DNA of 64,000 nucleotides from Nocardioides antri. GTDB lineage: Bacteria > Actinomycetota > Actinomycetes > Propionibacteriales > Nocardioidaceae. Location of the stretch: assembly GCF_008373765.1 (NCBI RefSeq), contig NZ_VUJW01000003.1:744001-808000 (forward strand). Direction: 5' to 3'. The notes beneath the pieces are model-generated. The model was not told the origin of the DNA, did not search any database, and saw only the letters and a list, made by a program, of their open reading frames with translations. Below, piece after piece: positions 25,122 to 34,659 of this stretch; position 1 is the first letter of the stretch, and each line of letters begins with the position of its first letter. The position numbers were made by a program, and so were the translations under genes.

Positions 25122-25775
25122 TCAGCCCGTCTCCTCCACCACGATCACGTGGAGGACCCGGGGTCCGTGCACGCCCTCGACGCGGTCGAGCTCGATGTCG
25201 CTCGTCGCGCTGGGACCGCTGATCCACGTGAGCGGCCGCTCCGGGTCGAGGACGGCGACCGCGTCGGGGACGTCGGCGACCACCTGGTGGGCGCGGACCA
25301 CGCAGACGTGGCGGTCAGGCACGAGCGTGACCGCGCGGCGGCCCTGGTCGGGCGCGTGGTCGAGCACGATGGTGCCCGTCTCGGCGATCGCGACCCGGCA
25401 ACAGGTGACGACCGCATCGATCTCGTCGAGCTCGGCAGCGGACAGCCCGTCGTCCACGACGGCACCGGCCACGGCTGCGCGGAGGTCGTCCGGCAGCCCC
25501 GGTGGTACGACGACGCGGGCGCCGCTCGGGAGCGCGGCCGCCACGCTCACGGCGACATCCCCGGGCGCGCGGTGCACGACGGTCGCCCGGTAGTCGGCGA
25601 CCCGCTCGGCGAAGCGCGCGACCAGGTCGGCCGCGCGGACGCCGGGCGGCGCGGCCACCGGCTCACGGTCGGGCTCGACGCCGGCCAGGGCGCTGCGCAC
25701 CCGGCCGAGGATCTCGTCCCGCGCGGGTTTCGAGGCTCCTCGCTGCGCTCGTCGCACCTCAACCACCGGAGTCAT
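25122..25775 (-). CDS. lutC: Lactate utilisation protein C (LUD domain)
   Basis: LutC/YkgG-type LUD-domain subunit of the L-lactate oxidising LutABC system, 217 residues. Family features are [13 protein letters not shown] at the N-terminus, the central [12 protein letters not shown] (the ETGT motif) and the C-terminal [25 protein letters not shown], which is highly diagnostic. The gene overlaps the 3' end of lutB by 17 bases and is followed after one base by the HTH gene. LutC probably works with the Fe-S subunits LutA and LutB in the cytosol to make pyruvate. Confidence 0.93.
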   Translation of the reverse strand: MTPVVEVRRAQRGASKPARDEILGRVRSALAGVEPDREPVAAPPGVRAADLVARFAERVADYRATVVHRAPGDVAVSVAAALPSGARVVVPPGLPDDLRAAVAGAVVDDGLSAAELDEIDAVVTCCRVAIAETGTIVLDHAPDQGRRAVTLVPDRHVCVVRAHQVVADVPDAVAVLDPERPLTWISGPSATSDIELDRVEGVHGPRVLHVIVVEETG

Positions 25776-27198
25776 CCAATCGCCCGTCGGTGCGTCGCCA
25801 CCACGCGCGGAACGACTCCCGCGGCGCGGCCGGCAGGTCCCGGGCGGACGTCCAGCGCGCCGCCCCGAAGCGGCGCGCCACGCCGAGGCCGGTCCCGGTG
25901 AGGCGCTCAGCGAACCCGAGCCGCGGACCGCGGGACAGCGTCCAGGCGGCCGACCTCATGGCGATCGCCTCGGGCTTGGGCACCCGGTCCTCGCGGTGGC
26001 CGTCGACGACCTTCGACCGCAGGTGCACCAGCACCTCGGGGATGTCGATCCGGACCGGGCAGGCCTCGAAGCAGGCGCCGCAGAGCGAGGACGCGTAGGG
26101 CAGCGAGTCCGTCTGCGGGTCGCCCGTGCCCTTCAGGAGCGGGTTGAGGATCGCGCCGATCGGGCCGGGGTAGACCGAGCCGTAGGCGTGCCCGCCGACC
26201 CGCTCGTAGACCGGGCACACGTTGAGGCACGCCGAGCAGCGGATGCAGCGCAGCGCCTGGCGGCCGACGTCATCGGCGAGGGCGCGGGTCCGACCGTTGT
26301 CGAGGAGCACGACGTGGACCTCCTGCGGGCCGTCGCCGGGCGTGACGCCGCTCCAGGTAGACGTGTAGGGGTTCATGCGCTCGCCCGTCGACGAGCGCGG
26401 CAGGAGCCGCAGCAGCGGGTCGAGCTCCGCCCAGGTCGGGACCACCTTCTCGATGCCGACCACGCTCACCAGCACGTCGGGGAGGGTCAGGCACATGCGG
26501 CCGTTGCCCTCGGACTCGACGACGACGAGGGTCCCCGTGTCGGCGACGGCGAAGTTCGCGCCCGAGACGGCCATCCGGGCGCGGAGGAACTTCTCCCGCA
26601 GGTGCGCGCGGGCCGCCGCGGCAAGCGCGGCCGGGTCGTCGCTCAGGTCGGCCGGCGCGGGCCGGCCGGCTTCGGCCATCCGGCGGCGGAAGATGTCGCG
26701 GATCTCCGCACGGTTGCGGTGGATCGCCGGCACCAGGATGTGGCTGGGCAGGTCGCCGCCGAGCTGGACGATCAGCTCGGCCAGGTCGGTCTCCCACGCC
26801 GCGATCCCCGCGGCCTGGAGCGCCTCGTTGAGGCCGATCTCCTGGGTGACCATCGACTTGACCTTCACGACCTCGTCGACGCCGTGGCGGCGGGCCACGT
26901 CGACGACGACCCGGTTGGCCTCCGCGGCATCGCGCGCCCAGTGCACCACCGCACCCCGAGCGGTCAACGACTCCTCGAGCTGCACGAGCCGCTCGTCGAG
27001 ACCGCGCAGCGCCCGGTCCTTGACCGCGGCTCCCGCCAGCCGCAGCTCCTCCCAGTTCTCCACCTCGGCGACGACCCCCGCCCGCTTGCCGCGGATGGTG
27101 GCGGTGGCGTGGACCAGGTTGTGCCGCAGCTGGGTGTCCGCCAACGCCTCCCGAGCGGCCGTGGGGAACGGTGGCATCCCGACGAAGGTGTGCGTCAT
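25759..27198 (-). CDS. lutB: Lactate utilisation iron-sulfur protein B
   Basis: LutB/YkgF subunit of 479 residues. It has an N-terminal LUD-type region ([37 protein letters not shown]) and two 4Fe-4S clusters, [14 protein letters not shown] and [13 protein letters not shown], each with the C-x2-C-x2-C-x3-CP pattern. The C-terminal DUF3390-like tail ends before lutC. ATG 27198 is fixed by a 4-base overlap with the lutA stop; the frame is open to 27429 but that part lies inside lutA and has no coding character. It passes electrons from L-lactate oxidation with LutA and LutC. Confidence 0.94.
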   Translation of the reverse strand: MTHTFVGMPPFPTAAREALADTQLRHNLVHATATIRGKRAGVVAEVENWEELRLAGAAVKDRALRGLDERLVQLEESLTARGAVVHWARDAAEANRVVVDVARRHGVDEVVKVKSMVTQEIGLNEALQAAGIAAWETDLAELIVQLGGDLPSHILVPAIHRNRAEIRDIFRRRMAEAGRPAPADLSDDPAALAAAARAHLREKFLRARMAVSGANFAVADTGTLVVVESEGNGRMCLTLPDVLVSVVGIEKVVPTWAELDPLLRLLPRSSTGERMNPYTSTWSGVTPGDGPQEVHVVLLDNGRTRALADDVGRQALRCIRCSACLNVCPVYERVGGHAYGSVYPGPIGAILNPLLKGTGDPQTDSLPYASSLCGACFEACPVRIDIPEVLVHLRSKVVDGHREDRVPKPEAIAMRSAAWTLSRGPRLGFAERLTGTGLGVARRFGAARWTSARDLPAAPRESFRAWWRRTDGRLDDSGG

Positions 27199-27944
27199 CG
27201 GACCCCTCCGGGGTCGTCCTCGGTCGCGGCCAGAACCTCGGCGAGGTGCATCACCCGCACCCCGGAACGGCCGCGGGTGAGGAGACCGCCGACGTGCATC
27301 AGGCACGAGTTGTCGCCGGCGACCAGGATCTCGGCTCCGGTGTCCCGCACGTGCCGGGCCTTGTCGGACCCCATCGCCACCGACGTGTCGGCGTTCTTGA
27401 CGGCGAAGGTCCCGCCGAAGCCGCAGCACTCCTCGGCGTGCGGGAGGTCGACCAGGCGCAGGCCGCGCACGGCCTCGAGGAGCCGGCGGGGCCGGTCGCC
27501 GACTCCCAGCATGCGGAGCGAGTGGCAGGTGGGGTGGTAGGTCACCCGGTGCGGGAAGTACGCACCGACGTCGGTCACGCCGAGGACGTCGACCAGGAAC
27601 TCGCTCAGCTCGTGCACCCGCGGCGACGTCGTCGCGACCGCACTCGCCAACCCGGCATCACCGGACCGCTGGGCGACCAGCCGGTGCTGGTGCCGCACCG
27701 AGCCGGCGCAGGACCCGGACGGCGTCACGATCGCGTCGTACCCCTCGAACGCGTCGACGAAGGTCCGCACCACCGGCACCGCCTCGTCGAGGTAACCGGT
27801 GTTCACCATCGGCTGGGCGCAGCAGGTCTGGGCCTGCGGGAAGTCGACGTCGACACCGAGCCGCCGCAGCAGGCGTACGACGGCCGCGCCCGTGCCCGGG
27901 AACATCGCGTCGTTCACGCACGTGACCATCAGGGCGACTCGCAC
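27195..27944 (-). CDS. lutA: Lactate utilisation protein A (CCG-domain)
   Basis: LutA/YkgE subunit of 249 residues with two CCG cysteine-rich domains. Visible features are QTCCAQPMVNTGY, the Cys of SGSCAGSVRHQ, VTYHPTCHSLRMLGV and AEECCGFGGTFAVKN, the last a hallmark of the family, and DNSCLMHVGG near the end. GTG 27944 has an ideal ribosome site (GGAGG, 7 bases away). It lies 69 bases after the GH106 gene and overlaps lutB. In this locus it probably oxidises the L-lactate that arises from L-rhamnose through L-lactaldehyde. Confidence 0.94.
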   Translation of the reverse strand: MRVALMVTCVNDAMFPGTGAAVVRLLRRLGVDVDFPQAQTCCAQPMVNTGYLDEAVPVVRTFVDAFEGYDAIVTPSGSCAGSVRHQHRLVAQRSGDAGLASAVATTSPRVHELSEFLVDVLGVTDVGAYFPHRVTYHPTCHSLRMLGVGDRPRRLLEAVRGLRLVDLPHAEECCGFGGTFAVKNADTSVAMGSDKARHVRDTGAEILVAGDNSCLMHVGGLLTRGRSGVRVMHLAEVLAATEDDPGGVR

Positions 27945-28013
27945 GCTGCCGACCTCCTTCCCTCGCTCGCGGGACCCCGCAGGCCCCTCCCGATCATGCC
28001 GTTGCCGTCGACG

Positions 28014-31000
28014 TCAGGAAGGCACCACCTTGTCGACGTACGGGACCAGCCGCACCGGCCCGGTGAGGCCGTAGCTCTGCCGGCTCGCGACGCCGTAGAC
28101 GGACGGCGTCACCACCCGGAGCCGGTTGAGGAGGGTGGACGCGACCTCGACCTCGATCTCGTTGAGCCCCGGCACCAGCCGGTGGCCGAGGTCGACCGTC
28201 GCGTCGAGCGGGTCGCAGGGCGGGAGCTCCTCGCCGTTGACCCGCACCACGAACGTGTCGTTGACCTCGCCGAGCTCCAGCACGGCTCCGTCGTCCTCGG
28301 TCCAGTCGGTGCCGAGGTCGATCGTCGTGCGGTAGCGCCCGATGCCCGAGACGTCCTCGAAGCCGGCCACCTTCGACCACGCTTGCAGGGCGGGCAGGTC
28401 GGCGTGGCGCGTCTCCTTGGTGGTGGCGAGGTTCTTCGGGTCGGCGGGGTCGGCCGGGCGCCAGTCCTCGACCTCCAGCGTCCACGCCGTCGGCGTCTGC
28501 GGCTCCCGGACCCGGTCCACCCGGACCTTGGCCGTCTTGCCACCCGGCCAGGTGACCTGGTGGGTGCCCGCCGTGGTCGTCCGCAGCGCCGGGCGGACCC
28601 CGTGGAGGACGAACTCCTGGCCCGCGCCCGGCAGCACCGAGCGGGTCGGTTCGTCGCCCGGAGCGGCGAGCACGACGACCGTCGACTGTCCCGGCACGAG
28701 GTCGACCCGCACGCGCACCCGGTCGCCGTTGCGCTCGAATGCCGCGACCCGTGAGATGCCGCCGGTCCAAGCGTCCAGCAGCCACGGCACCGCGGACCGG
28801 TCGGTGGCCGTCAGCCAGACGTCCTGGGTGACCCGGTTGAGCCGGCGGTTCTCCGCGTGGCGGGCGTTGGCGAGGTAGTAGAGGTCCGTGTCGCCCACGA
28901 CCCGGCGCACGTGCATGACGGTGGAGTCGGTGTGCTCGACGTCGCGGGTGATGCCCAGCGCGGCCAGCGCTCCACCGACACCGGCCTCGGAGACACTCCG
29001 GGTGGTCGGCAGCGCGGCGATCTCGGCCATCAGCTCGCGCACCTCGGCGACCGCAGCGGCGTCGGTCCGGCCGATCGGGGTGGCGTCCCTCGCCCAATCC
29101 CTGCCCGCGTCGTTGACAAGGATGACCGGCAGCCCGGCCCGCCCGAGCTCGAGAACCTTGCGCGCGGCGTCGAGGGCGATGGTCACCTCCCGGCTGCGGA
29201 TCTTGTCCGGTCCGATCACCAGCACCTTGTAGGCCGGGCCGTCCGGCGCGAGCCGCCCGTCGCGGAAGGTGACGTCGTCGCGGGTGAGGAGCGAGGAGGT
29301 GATGAACGAGTGGGACCAGCCGAGCTTCGTGCCGTCGTTGGTGACCCAGAACGGACCGATGCCGGTCGACGCGCCGCTCTTCTGGCGAAGGAACACGATG
29401 TCGTGCCGGGGTGTGCCCGTCTGCAGCACCAGCTGGGTGCGGGCGAGGTATGCGGAGATGCCCGGCACGTGCTCCCACTGGGGTGTGCGGGGTCCCCACG
29501 CCTCACCGAACCCGACGGCGCCGTTGTAGTACGGGGAGAACGCCGCAAATCCGGGCCAGGTGACGTCGGGCGCCTGTGCATACGGGAAGCCGTGGATGAT
29601 CGCCTGGTTGACCCCGGCCGCGAAGATGCTGTTGAGCGTGAACAGCGCCTGGTTCTGAGCGGTGGGGCTGATGGTGTTGGCGCCCCACGTCGTGTTGTAG
29701 GCGGCGCCGTTGTAGCAGATCGCCTCGCACGAGAGGATCTTCTTGCCCGCGATGTCGCGACCGCCGGCCATGACGCGGTAGTCGTCGAGGTTCTTGAAGC
29801 CGAGCGACTCCGTCTCGGCGATGTCCAGGATCGCCGCGTGCTCGGTGCTGTCGGTCTCCAGGCCGTAGGCCTGAACCCGCAGACCCATCCCGAGGGACCG
29901 GGCGAACTCCTGCAGCGGCCGGAGGTGGTAGTCGCGGTAGAGGTCGGAGAGCACCTGGTTGAAGTCGTCCCGCACCTGGTTGGTCCGCAGCGCGTCGGTG
30001 GTCGCCAGCGCTCCGGGCGTGCCGAGGGCGAACCGGTAGGCCTCGTTCACCTCCAGCACCACGGGCAGCCACGGCCGAAGGTCGTAGCCGGCGCGCGCCT
30101 CGAACTCCTCGAGCATCCGCGGAGTCCAGATGGTCGCCTCGGTCTCGATCTCCAGCGAGTCCTCGAAGAGATAGCCCCCGGCTGCGCGGAGCCGCGCACG
30201 CATCTCGCCGTCGAGCACCCGGTCCTCCCACAGGTCGACGACCGCCTGGGTGCCGGCCTCACTGAAGTGGTCGACGACGTAGGAACGCGGGTTCGTGTGC
30301 GGACCCGCCTCCGGCTCCTGACCGGACCCGCGGCGCCAGGTCGCGAGGACCACCCAGGTGCCACCGGCCGGCTCGGCCGGCGCCGTCCAGGTGAGACGGG
30401 TGCCGGACACGCTGCCGGCCAGGTCGACGTACGACTCCGGGTCGATCGTCGTGATCGACGACGAGGCGGCGGTGACGCGGTGGGCCTGGACGGTGACCAG
30501 CTCGACGCGCGTGCTGTGCGCCTCGCCGGTGGGGGCGGGGAGCTCGGCGTCGTACGTCGCGCCGGCTGCGACGTCGGCACGGCCGTACGCGAGCTCGTTG
30601 CAGGCAGCGTCGTCCTCGGGGGTGATGGTCGGCACCGCTGCCGGCCATGACGGACCGACCGTGATGTCGACGCGGACACCGCGCTCGGCGGCCCGTCCCA
30701 GGGCGGCCTTCACACCCTGCACCCAGGACGGGCCTCCCCATCCGTGCTTCGCGACGTCGATCTCGATGCCCCGGGCTCGCAGACTGTGGGTCACGACGGC
30801 GACCTCGAGGACGCCGAAGCCGGCGTCCGCCACCTGGTCGACCTCGCGGGCGATCTCCACCGGGTCGACAAGGCCGTGGGGCCACCACCAGCGGAAGCCG
30901 GCCGCGGACGCCGGGCCGGGCTTGCGGAAGGCCCTCGCCAGGTCGGCCGGGAGGCCGCCGGTGCCGACCGCGGCGCCGGAGGCCGGTGGGGTGCCGGCGG

Positions 31001-31091
31001 CGCTGACCAGTGCCGCGGCGCCGACCGTGGCCGCTGCCGCACCGAAGAGGGAGCGTCGGTTGAGGCGGGTGGCGGAGTGTGGTTCGTTCAT
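28014..31091 (-). CDS. Tat-exported GH106-type alpha-L-rhamnosidase
   Basis: A 1025-residue exported enzyme. The N-terminus LNRRSLFGAAAATVGAAALVS has a twin-arginine signal (RRSLF). The mature start FRWWWPHGLVDPVEIAREVD, with the WWWP box and a TIM-barrel-like continuation, is typical of GH106 rhamnosidases. Later elements are the Glu-rich YLFEDSLEIET, HGFPYAQAPDVTWPGFAAFSPYY, a long middle region, and a C-terminal beta-sandwich (TFVVRVNGEELPPCDP) like a galactose-binding domain. It lies in the rhamnose run, 39 bases downstream of rhaB. The family call rests on these motifs and the context, and the precise linkage cleaved is not known. It differs from the two GH78 enzymes in fold and export route. 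Confidence 0.85.
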   Translation of the reverse strand: MNEPHSATRLNRRSLFGAAAATVGAAALVSAAGTPPASGAAVGTGGLPADLARAFRKPGPASAAGFRWWWPHGLVDPVEIAREVDQVADAGFGVLEVAVVTHSLRARGIEIDVAKHGWGGPSWVQGVKAALGRAAERGVRVDITVGPSWPAAVPTITPEDDAACNELAYGRADVAAGATYDAELPAPTGEAHSTRVELVTVQAHRVTAASSSITTIDPESYVDLAGSVSGTRLTWTAPAEPAGGTWVVLATWRRGSGQEPEAGPHTNPRSYVVDHFSEAGTQAVVDLWEDRVLDGEMRARLRAAGGYLFEDSLEIETEATIWTPRMLEEFEARAGYDLRPWLPVVLEVNEAYRFALGTPGALATTDALRTNQVRDDFNQVLSDLYRDYHLRPLQEFARSLGMGLRVQAYGLETDSTEHAAILDIAETESLGFKNLDDYRVMAGGRDIAGKKILSCEAICYNGAAYNTTWGANTISPTAQNQALFTLNSIFAAGVNQAIIHGFPYAQAPDVTWPGFAAFSPYYNGAVGFGEAWGPRTPQWEHVPGISAYLARTQLVLQTGTPRHDIVFLRQKSGASTGIGPFWVTNDGTKLGWSHSFITSSLLTRDDVTFRDGRLAPDGPAYKVLVIGPDKIRSREVTIALDAARKVLELGRAGLPVILVNDAGRDWARDATPIGRTDAAAVAEVRELMAEIAALPTTRSVSEAGVGGALAALGITRDVEHTDSTVMHVRRVVGDTDLYYLANARHAENRRLNRVTQDVWLTATDRSAVPWLLDAWTGGISRVAAFERNGDRVRVRVDLVPGQSTVVVLAAPGDEPTRSVLPGAGQEFVLHGVRPALRTTTAGTHQVTWPGGKTAKVRVDRVREPQTPTAWTLEVEDWRPADPADPKNLATTKETRHADLPALQAWSKVAGFEDVSGIGRYRTTIDLGTDWTEDDGAVLELGEVNDTFVVRVNGEELPPCDPLDATVDLGHRLVPGLNEIEVEVASTLLNRLRVVTPSVYGVASRQSYGLTGPVRLVPYVDKVVPS

Positions 31092-31130
31092 GCTGGCGGC
31101 CTTCCGAGGGAGGGGTTGGGGGACCGTGGA

Positions 31131-32609
31131 TCAGAAGACGCGGGACTCCGCGGCGGCCCAGTCGAGGCCGGCGGTGGGCTCGTAGCGGCGGATGGTGGAG
31201 GAGCGGCGCACCATCGCGCGCATCGCGGCGAGGTCTGGGAGGTCGGCGCCGAGCGCACGGCCCTGCACCAGGACGTTGCCGAGCGCCGCCGCCTCGACCG
31301 GGCCCGCGACCACGGGAAGCTCGCACGCGTCGGCGGTGAGCTGGCAGAGCACCTCGTTCTGCGAGCCGCCACCGACGACGTGGACAACGTCGAGCGTCCT
31401 ACCGGCGAGCTCGGCTGCCGTGCGGACGTACCGGCGGTAGGCGACGGCAAGGCTGTCGACGATGCATCGAGCGATCGCCACCGGCGAGACCGGGACCGGC
31501 TCCCCCGCCTCGGCGGCCAGGCCGGCGACCCGTTCGGGCATCGGGTCGGCGGCGGTGCTCGGCGCGAGCAGGCGGGGGTCGCTGATGTCGACCACGGTGC
31601 GCAACGGCTCGAACTCGGCGGCGGCGGCGACCAGGGACCGCAGCTCGACGTCCTGGTAGCGGCGCTCGCTCCAGGAGCGGAGCGACTCCGAGAGCACCCA
31701 GAGGCCCATCACGTTCTTGAGGAACCGGGTGGTCCCGTCGACGCCGAGCTCGTTGGTGAAGTCGGCGAGCCGCGCCTCCTCGGTGAGCACCGGCCGGTCC
31801 AGCTCGAGGCCGACGAGCGACCAGGTGCCCGAGGAGATGTAGGCGAACCGATCGGTCTCGGCGGGTACGCCGACGACGGCGGACGCGGTGTCGTGGGAGC
31901 CGACGGCGACCACGGGGACTTCCGCGCCGACGCCCAGGTCGCGGGCGACGTCGGGCAGCAGTGGCCCGACGACCGATCCGGGGTCCCGCAGCGGGGGGAG
32001 GATCGACCACGGGATCCCGAGCCGGCGGCAGAGGTCGACGGCCCACTCGCCGGTGCGCACGTCGTACAGCTGGGTGGTGGAGGCGTTGGTGCGCTCCGCC
32101 CCGGCCGCACCTGTCAGCCAGAACCCCAGCAGGTCGGGCAGGAGCAGCAGCGTGTCCGCCGCCTCGAGCGCGGCGGAGCCGCGCGCCGCGACGAGCTGGT
32201 ACAGCGTGTTGAACGGCAGCTGCTGGATGCCGGTGGTGGCGTAGAGCTCGGCAGCGCCGATCTCGGCGACGACCTTCTCGGCGACGCCGTCGGTGCGGGC
32301 GTCGCGGTGGGAGTACGTCGAGCCGAGCAGCTCGCCGTCCCGGTCCACGAGGCCGTAGTCGATCGCCCACGAGTCGATCCCGATCCCGTGCAGCGGACCG
32401 GTGCCGGCGACCTTACCGATGCCGGTGAGCGTCTCCCGGTAGATGCCGAGCACGTCCCAGAGCAGGGAGCCGCGGGCGCGCACCGCTCCGTTGCGGAAGC
32501 GGTGCAGCTCGTTGATCTCCACCCGGTCGCGCGTGATGCGCCCGGACATGACCCGGCCCGAGGTGGCCCCGAGGTCGACCGCGGCGACCCGCGTGACAGC
32601 CTCGCTCAT
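31131..32609 (-). CDS. rhaB: Rhamnulokinase
   Basis: FGGY-family sugar kinase of 492 residues phosphorylating L-rhamnulose to L-rhamnulose 1-phosphate. Markers are AAVDLGATSGRVMSG (phosphate loop), GIGIDSWAIDYGLVD (with the catalytic Asp), TTGIQQLPFNTLYQL, VVAVGSHDTASAVVGVP, YISSGTWSLVG and VVHVVGGGSQNEVLCQ. They match RhaB rather than xylulose or glycerol kinases. ATG 32609 overlaps the stop of the aldolase/dehydrogenase gene by 4 bases; more distant in-frame codons up to 32684 lie inside that gene. Confidence 0.96.
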   Translation of the reverse strand: MSEAVTRVAAVDLGATSGRVMSGRITRDRVEINELHRFRNGAVRARGSLLWDVLGIYRETLTGIGKVAGTGPLHGIGIDSWAIDYGLVDRDGELLGSTYSHRDARTDGVAEKVVAEIGAAELYATTGIQQLPFNTLYQLVAARGSAALEAADTLLLLPDLLGFWLTGAAGAERTNASTTQLYDVRTGEWAVDLCRRLGIPWSILPPLRDPGSVVGPLLPDVARDLGVGAEVPVVAVGSHDTASAVVGVPAETDRFAYISSGTWSLVGLELDRPVLTEEARLADFTNELGVDGTTRFLKNVMGLWVLSESLRSWSERRYQDVELRSLVAAAAEFEPLRTVVDISDPRLLAPSTAADPMPERVAGLAAEAGEPVPVSPVAIARCIVDSLAVAYRRYVRTAAELAGRTLDVVHVVGGGSQNEVLCQLTADACELPVVAGPVEAAALGNVLVQGRALGADLPDLAAMRAMVRRSSTIRRYEPTAGLDWAAAESRVF

Positions 32610-34642
32610 CGCAGGAACGCGGCCGCCACCCCGGCGTCGACCGGGATGTGCAGGCCCGTGGTGTGGGTGAGCTCGGGGCTGCACAGCACGAACACGGCGT
32701 TGGCGATGTGCTCGGGCAGGACCTCCTGCTTGAGGATCGTCCGCTGGGCGTAGAACTTGCCGAGGTCCTCCTCCTCGACTCCGTAGACCGCGGCGCGGTT
32801 GGCGCCCCAGCCGCTCGCGAAGATCCCGGAGCCCTGCACGACGCCGTCGGGGTTGACGCCGTTGACCTTGATGCCGTGCTCGCCGAGCTCGGCGGCCAGC
32901 AGCCGGACCTGATGGGCCTGGTCGGCCTTGGCGGCGCCGTACGCCACGTTGTTGGGGCCGGCGAAGATGGAGTTCTTGCTGGAGATGTAGACGATGTCAC
33001 CGCCCATCCCCTGCTCGATCATCACCTTCGCCGCGGCCTTGGCGACCAGGAACGAGCCCTTCGCCATCACGTCGTGCTGGAGGTCCCAGTCCTGCTCGGT
33101 CGTGTCGAGCAGCGAGCGCGAGAGGGAGAGCCCGGCGTTGTTGACGACCAGGTCGACCCCGCCGAACGCCAGCACCGCGGCGTCCACCGCTGCCTGGACG
33201 GCCTCGGCGTCGCTGACGTCGACCTGCACGCCGACGGCGACGTCGGGGCCGCCGATCTCCGCCGCTGCGGCCTCGGCGTTCGCCAGCGACAGGTCGGCGA
33301 TGACGACGCAGGCGCCCTCGACCGCGAGCTTGGCGGCCGTGGCCTTGCCGATGCCGGACGCCGCGCCGGTCACGAGGGCGACCCGGGTGGCGAGCGGCTT
33401 GGGCTTCGGCATCCGCTGGAGCTTCGCCTCCTCCAGCGCCCAGTACTCGATGCGGAACTTCTCCGCCTCGTCGATCGGCTGGTACGACGACAGCCCCTCG
33501 GCGCCGCGCATGACGTTGATCGCGTTGACGTAGAACTCCCCGGCGACGCGGGCGGTCTGCTTGTCCTTGCCGAAGCTGAACATGCCGACGCCCGGCACGA
33601 GGACGATCAGCGGGTCCTTGCCGCGGATGGCCGGCGAGTCCGGCGTCGCGTGCCGGTCGTAGTAGGCCTGGTAGTCCTCGCGGTAGGTCATCGCGAGCTC
33701 CTGGAGGCGCGCGACCGACTCCTCGACCGAAGCGGTGGCCGGCAGGTCGAGCACGAGCGGCTTGACCTTGGTGCGCAGGAAGTGGTCCGGGCAGGACGTG
33801 CCGAGCGCGGCCAGCCGGGGGTGCTCGGCACGGGCCAGGAAGTCCAGGACCTCCTCGGAGTCGGTGAAGTGGCCGACCATCGGCCGGTCGGCGCTCGCGA
33901 GGCCGCGGATCGTTGGCGCGAGGGCGGCGGCCCTCGCGCGACGCTCGTCGGGCGGGAGCGCGGCGTACCCCTCGAGGGCGGGACCGAACGGCTCCGCCTT
34001 GGAGTTCGCGGCGATGTAGTCGGCCGCGGTGTCGATGATCGTCAGCGAGTGAGCCTCGGCCTCGTCGCTGGTCTCGCCCCAGGCGGTGATGCCGTGGCCA
34101 CCGAGGATGCACCCGATCGCCTGCGGGTTCTGGGCCTTGATCTCCGCGATGTCGAGGCCGAGCTGGAAGCCTGGACGGCGCCACGGCACCCACACGACGC
34201 GGTCGCCGAAGATCTCCTTCGTGAGCGCCTCACCGTCGGCGGCCGTCGCGATCGCGATGCCCGAGTCGGGGTGGAGGTGGTCGACGTGCGCGGCGTCGAC
34301 GAGACCGTGCATGGCGGTGTCGATCGAGGGAGCGGCGCCGCCCTTGCCATGAAGGCAGTAGTCGAACGCCGCGACCATCTCGTCCTCGCGGTCGATGCCC
34401 GGGTAGACGTCGACGAGGCTGCGCATCCGGTCGAGGCGGAGCACCGCGAGGCCGGACTCGGTCAGGGTGCCGAGGTCGCCGCCGGAGCCCTTGACCCAGA
34501 GCAGCTCGACGGGCTCTCCGGTGACCGGGTCGGTCTCGGTGCCCTTGGCCGAGGTGTTGCCGCCCGCGTAGTTGGTGTTCTTGGGGTCGGCGCCGAGGCG
34601 GTTGGACCGGGCGATCAGCGCGGCCGCTGCGGGGTTGGTCAT
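32606..34642 (-). CDS. rhaEW: Bifunctional rhamnulose-1-phosphate aldolase / lactaldehyde dehydrogenase (RhaEW type)
   Basis: A two-domain fusion of 678 residues. The N-terminal half (about 1-430) is a class II aldolase with NTNYAGGNTSAKG, WVKGSGGDLGTL, HVDHLHPDSGIAIA and GGHGITAWG (zinc His residues). The C-terminal half (about 440-678) is a short-chain dehydrogenase with VTGAASGIGKATA (NAD binding), NNAG and the catalytic Ser and YGAAK. Known RhaEW enzymes cleave rhamnulose 1-phosphate to DHAP and L-lactaldehyde and oxidise the latter to L-lactate. ATG 34642 (AAGGAAG upstream) is 17 bases after rhaI; upstream in-frame codons to 34774 fall inside rhaI. LutABC downstream would use the lactate. 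Confidence 0.95.
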   Translation of the reverse strand: MTNPAAAALIARSNRLGADPKNTNYAGGNTSAKGTETDPVTGEPVELLWVKGSGGDLGTLTESGLAVLRLDRMRSLVDVYPGIDREDEMVAAFDYCLHGKGGAAPSIDTAMHGLVDAAHVDHLHPDSGIAIATAADGEALTKEIFGDRVVWVPWRRPGFQLGLDIAEIKAQNPQAIGCILGGHGITAWGETSDEAEAHSLTIIDTAADYIAANSKAEPFGPALEGYAALPPDERRARAAALAPTIRGLASADRPMVGHFTDSEEVLDFLARAEHPRLAALGTSCPDHFLRTKVKPLVLDLPATASVEESVARLQELAMTYREDYQAYYDRHATPDSPAIRGKDPLIVLVPGVGMFSFGKDKQTARVAGEFYVNAINVMRGAEGLSSYQPIDEAEKFRIEYWALEEAKLQRMPKPKPLATRVALVTGAASGIGKATAAKLAVEGACVVIADLSLANAEAAAAEIGGPDVAVGVQVDVSDAEAVQAAVDAAVLAFGGVDLVVNNAGLSLSRSLLDTTEQDWDLQHDVMAKGSFLVAKAAAKVMIEQGMGGDIVYISSKNSIFAGPNNVAYGAAKADQAHQVRLLAAELGEHGIKVNGVNPDGVVQGSGIFASGWGANRAAVYGVEEEDLGKFYAQRTILKQEVLPEHIANAVFVLCSPELTHTTGLHIPVDAGVAAAFLR

Positions 34643-34659
34643 TTCTTCCTTCACTGGGG

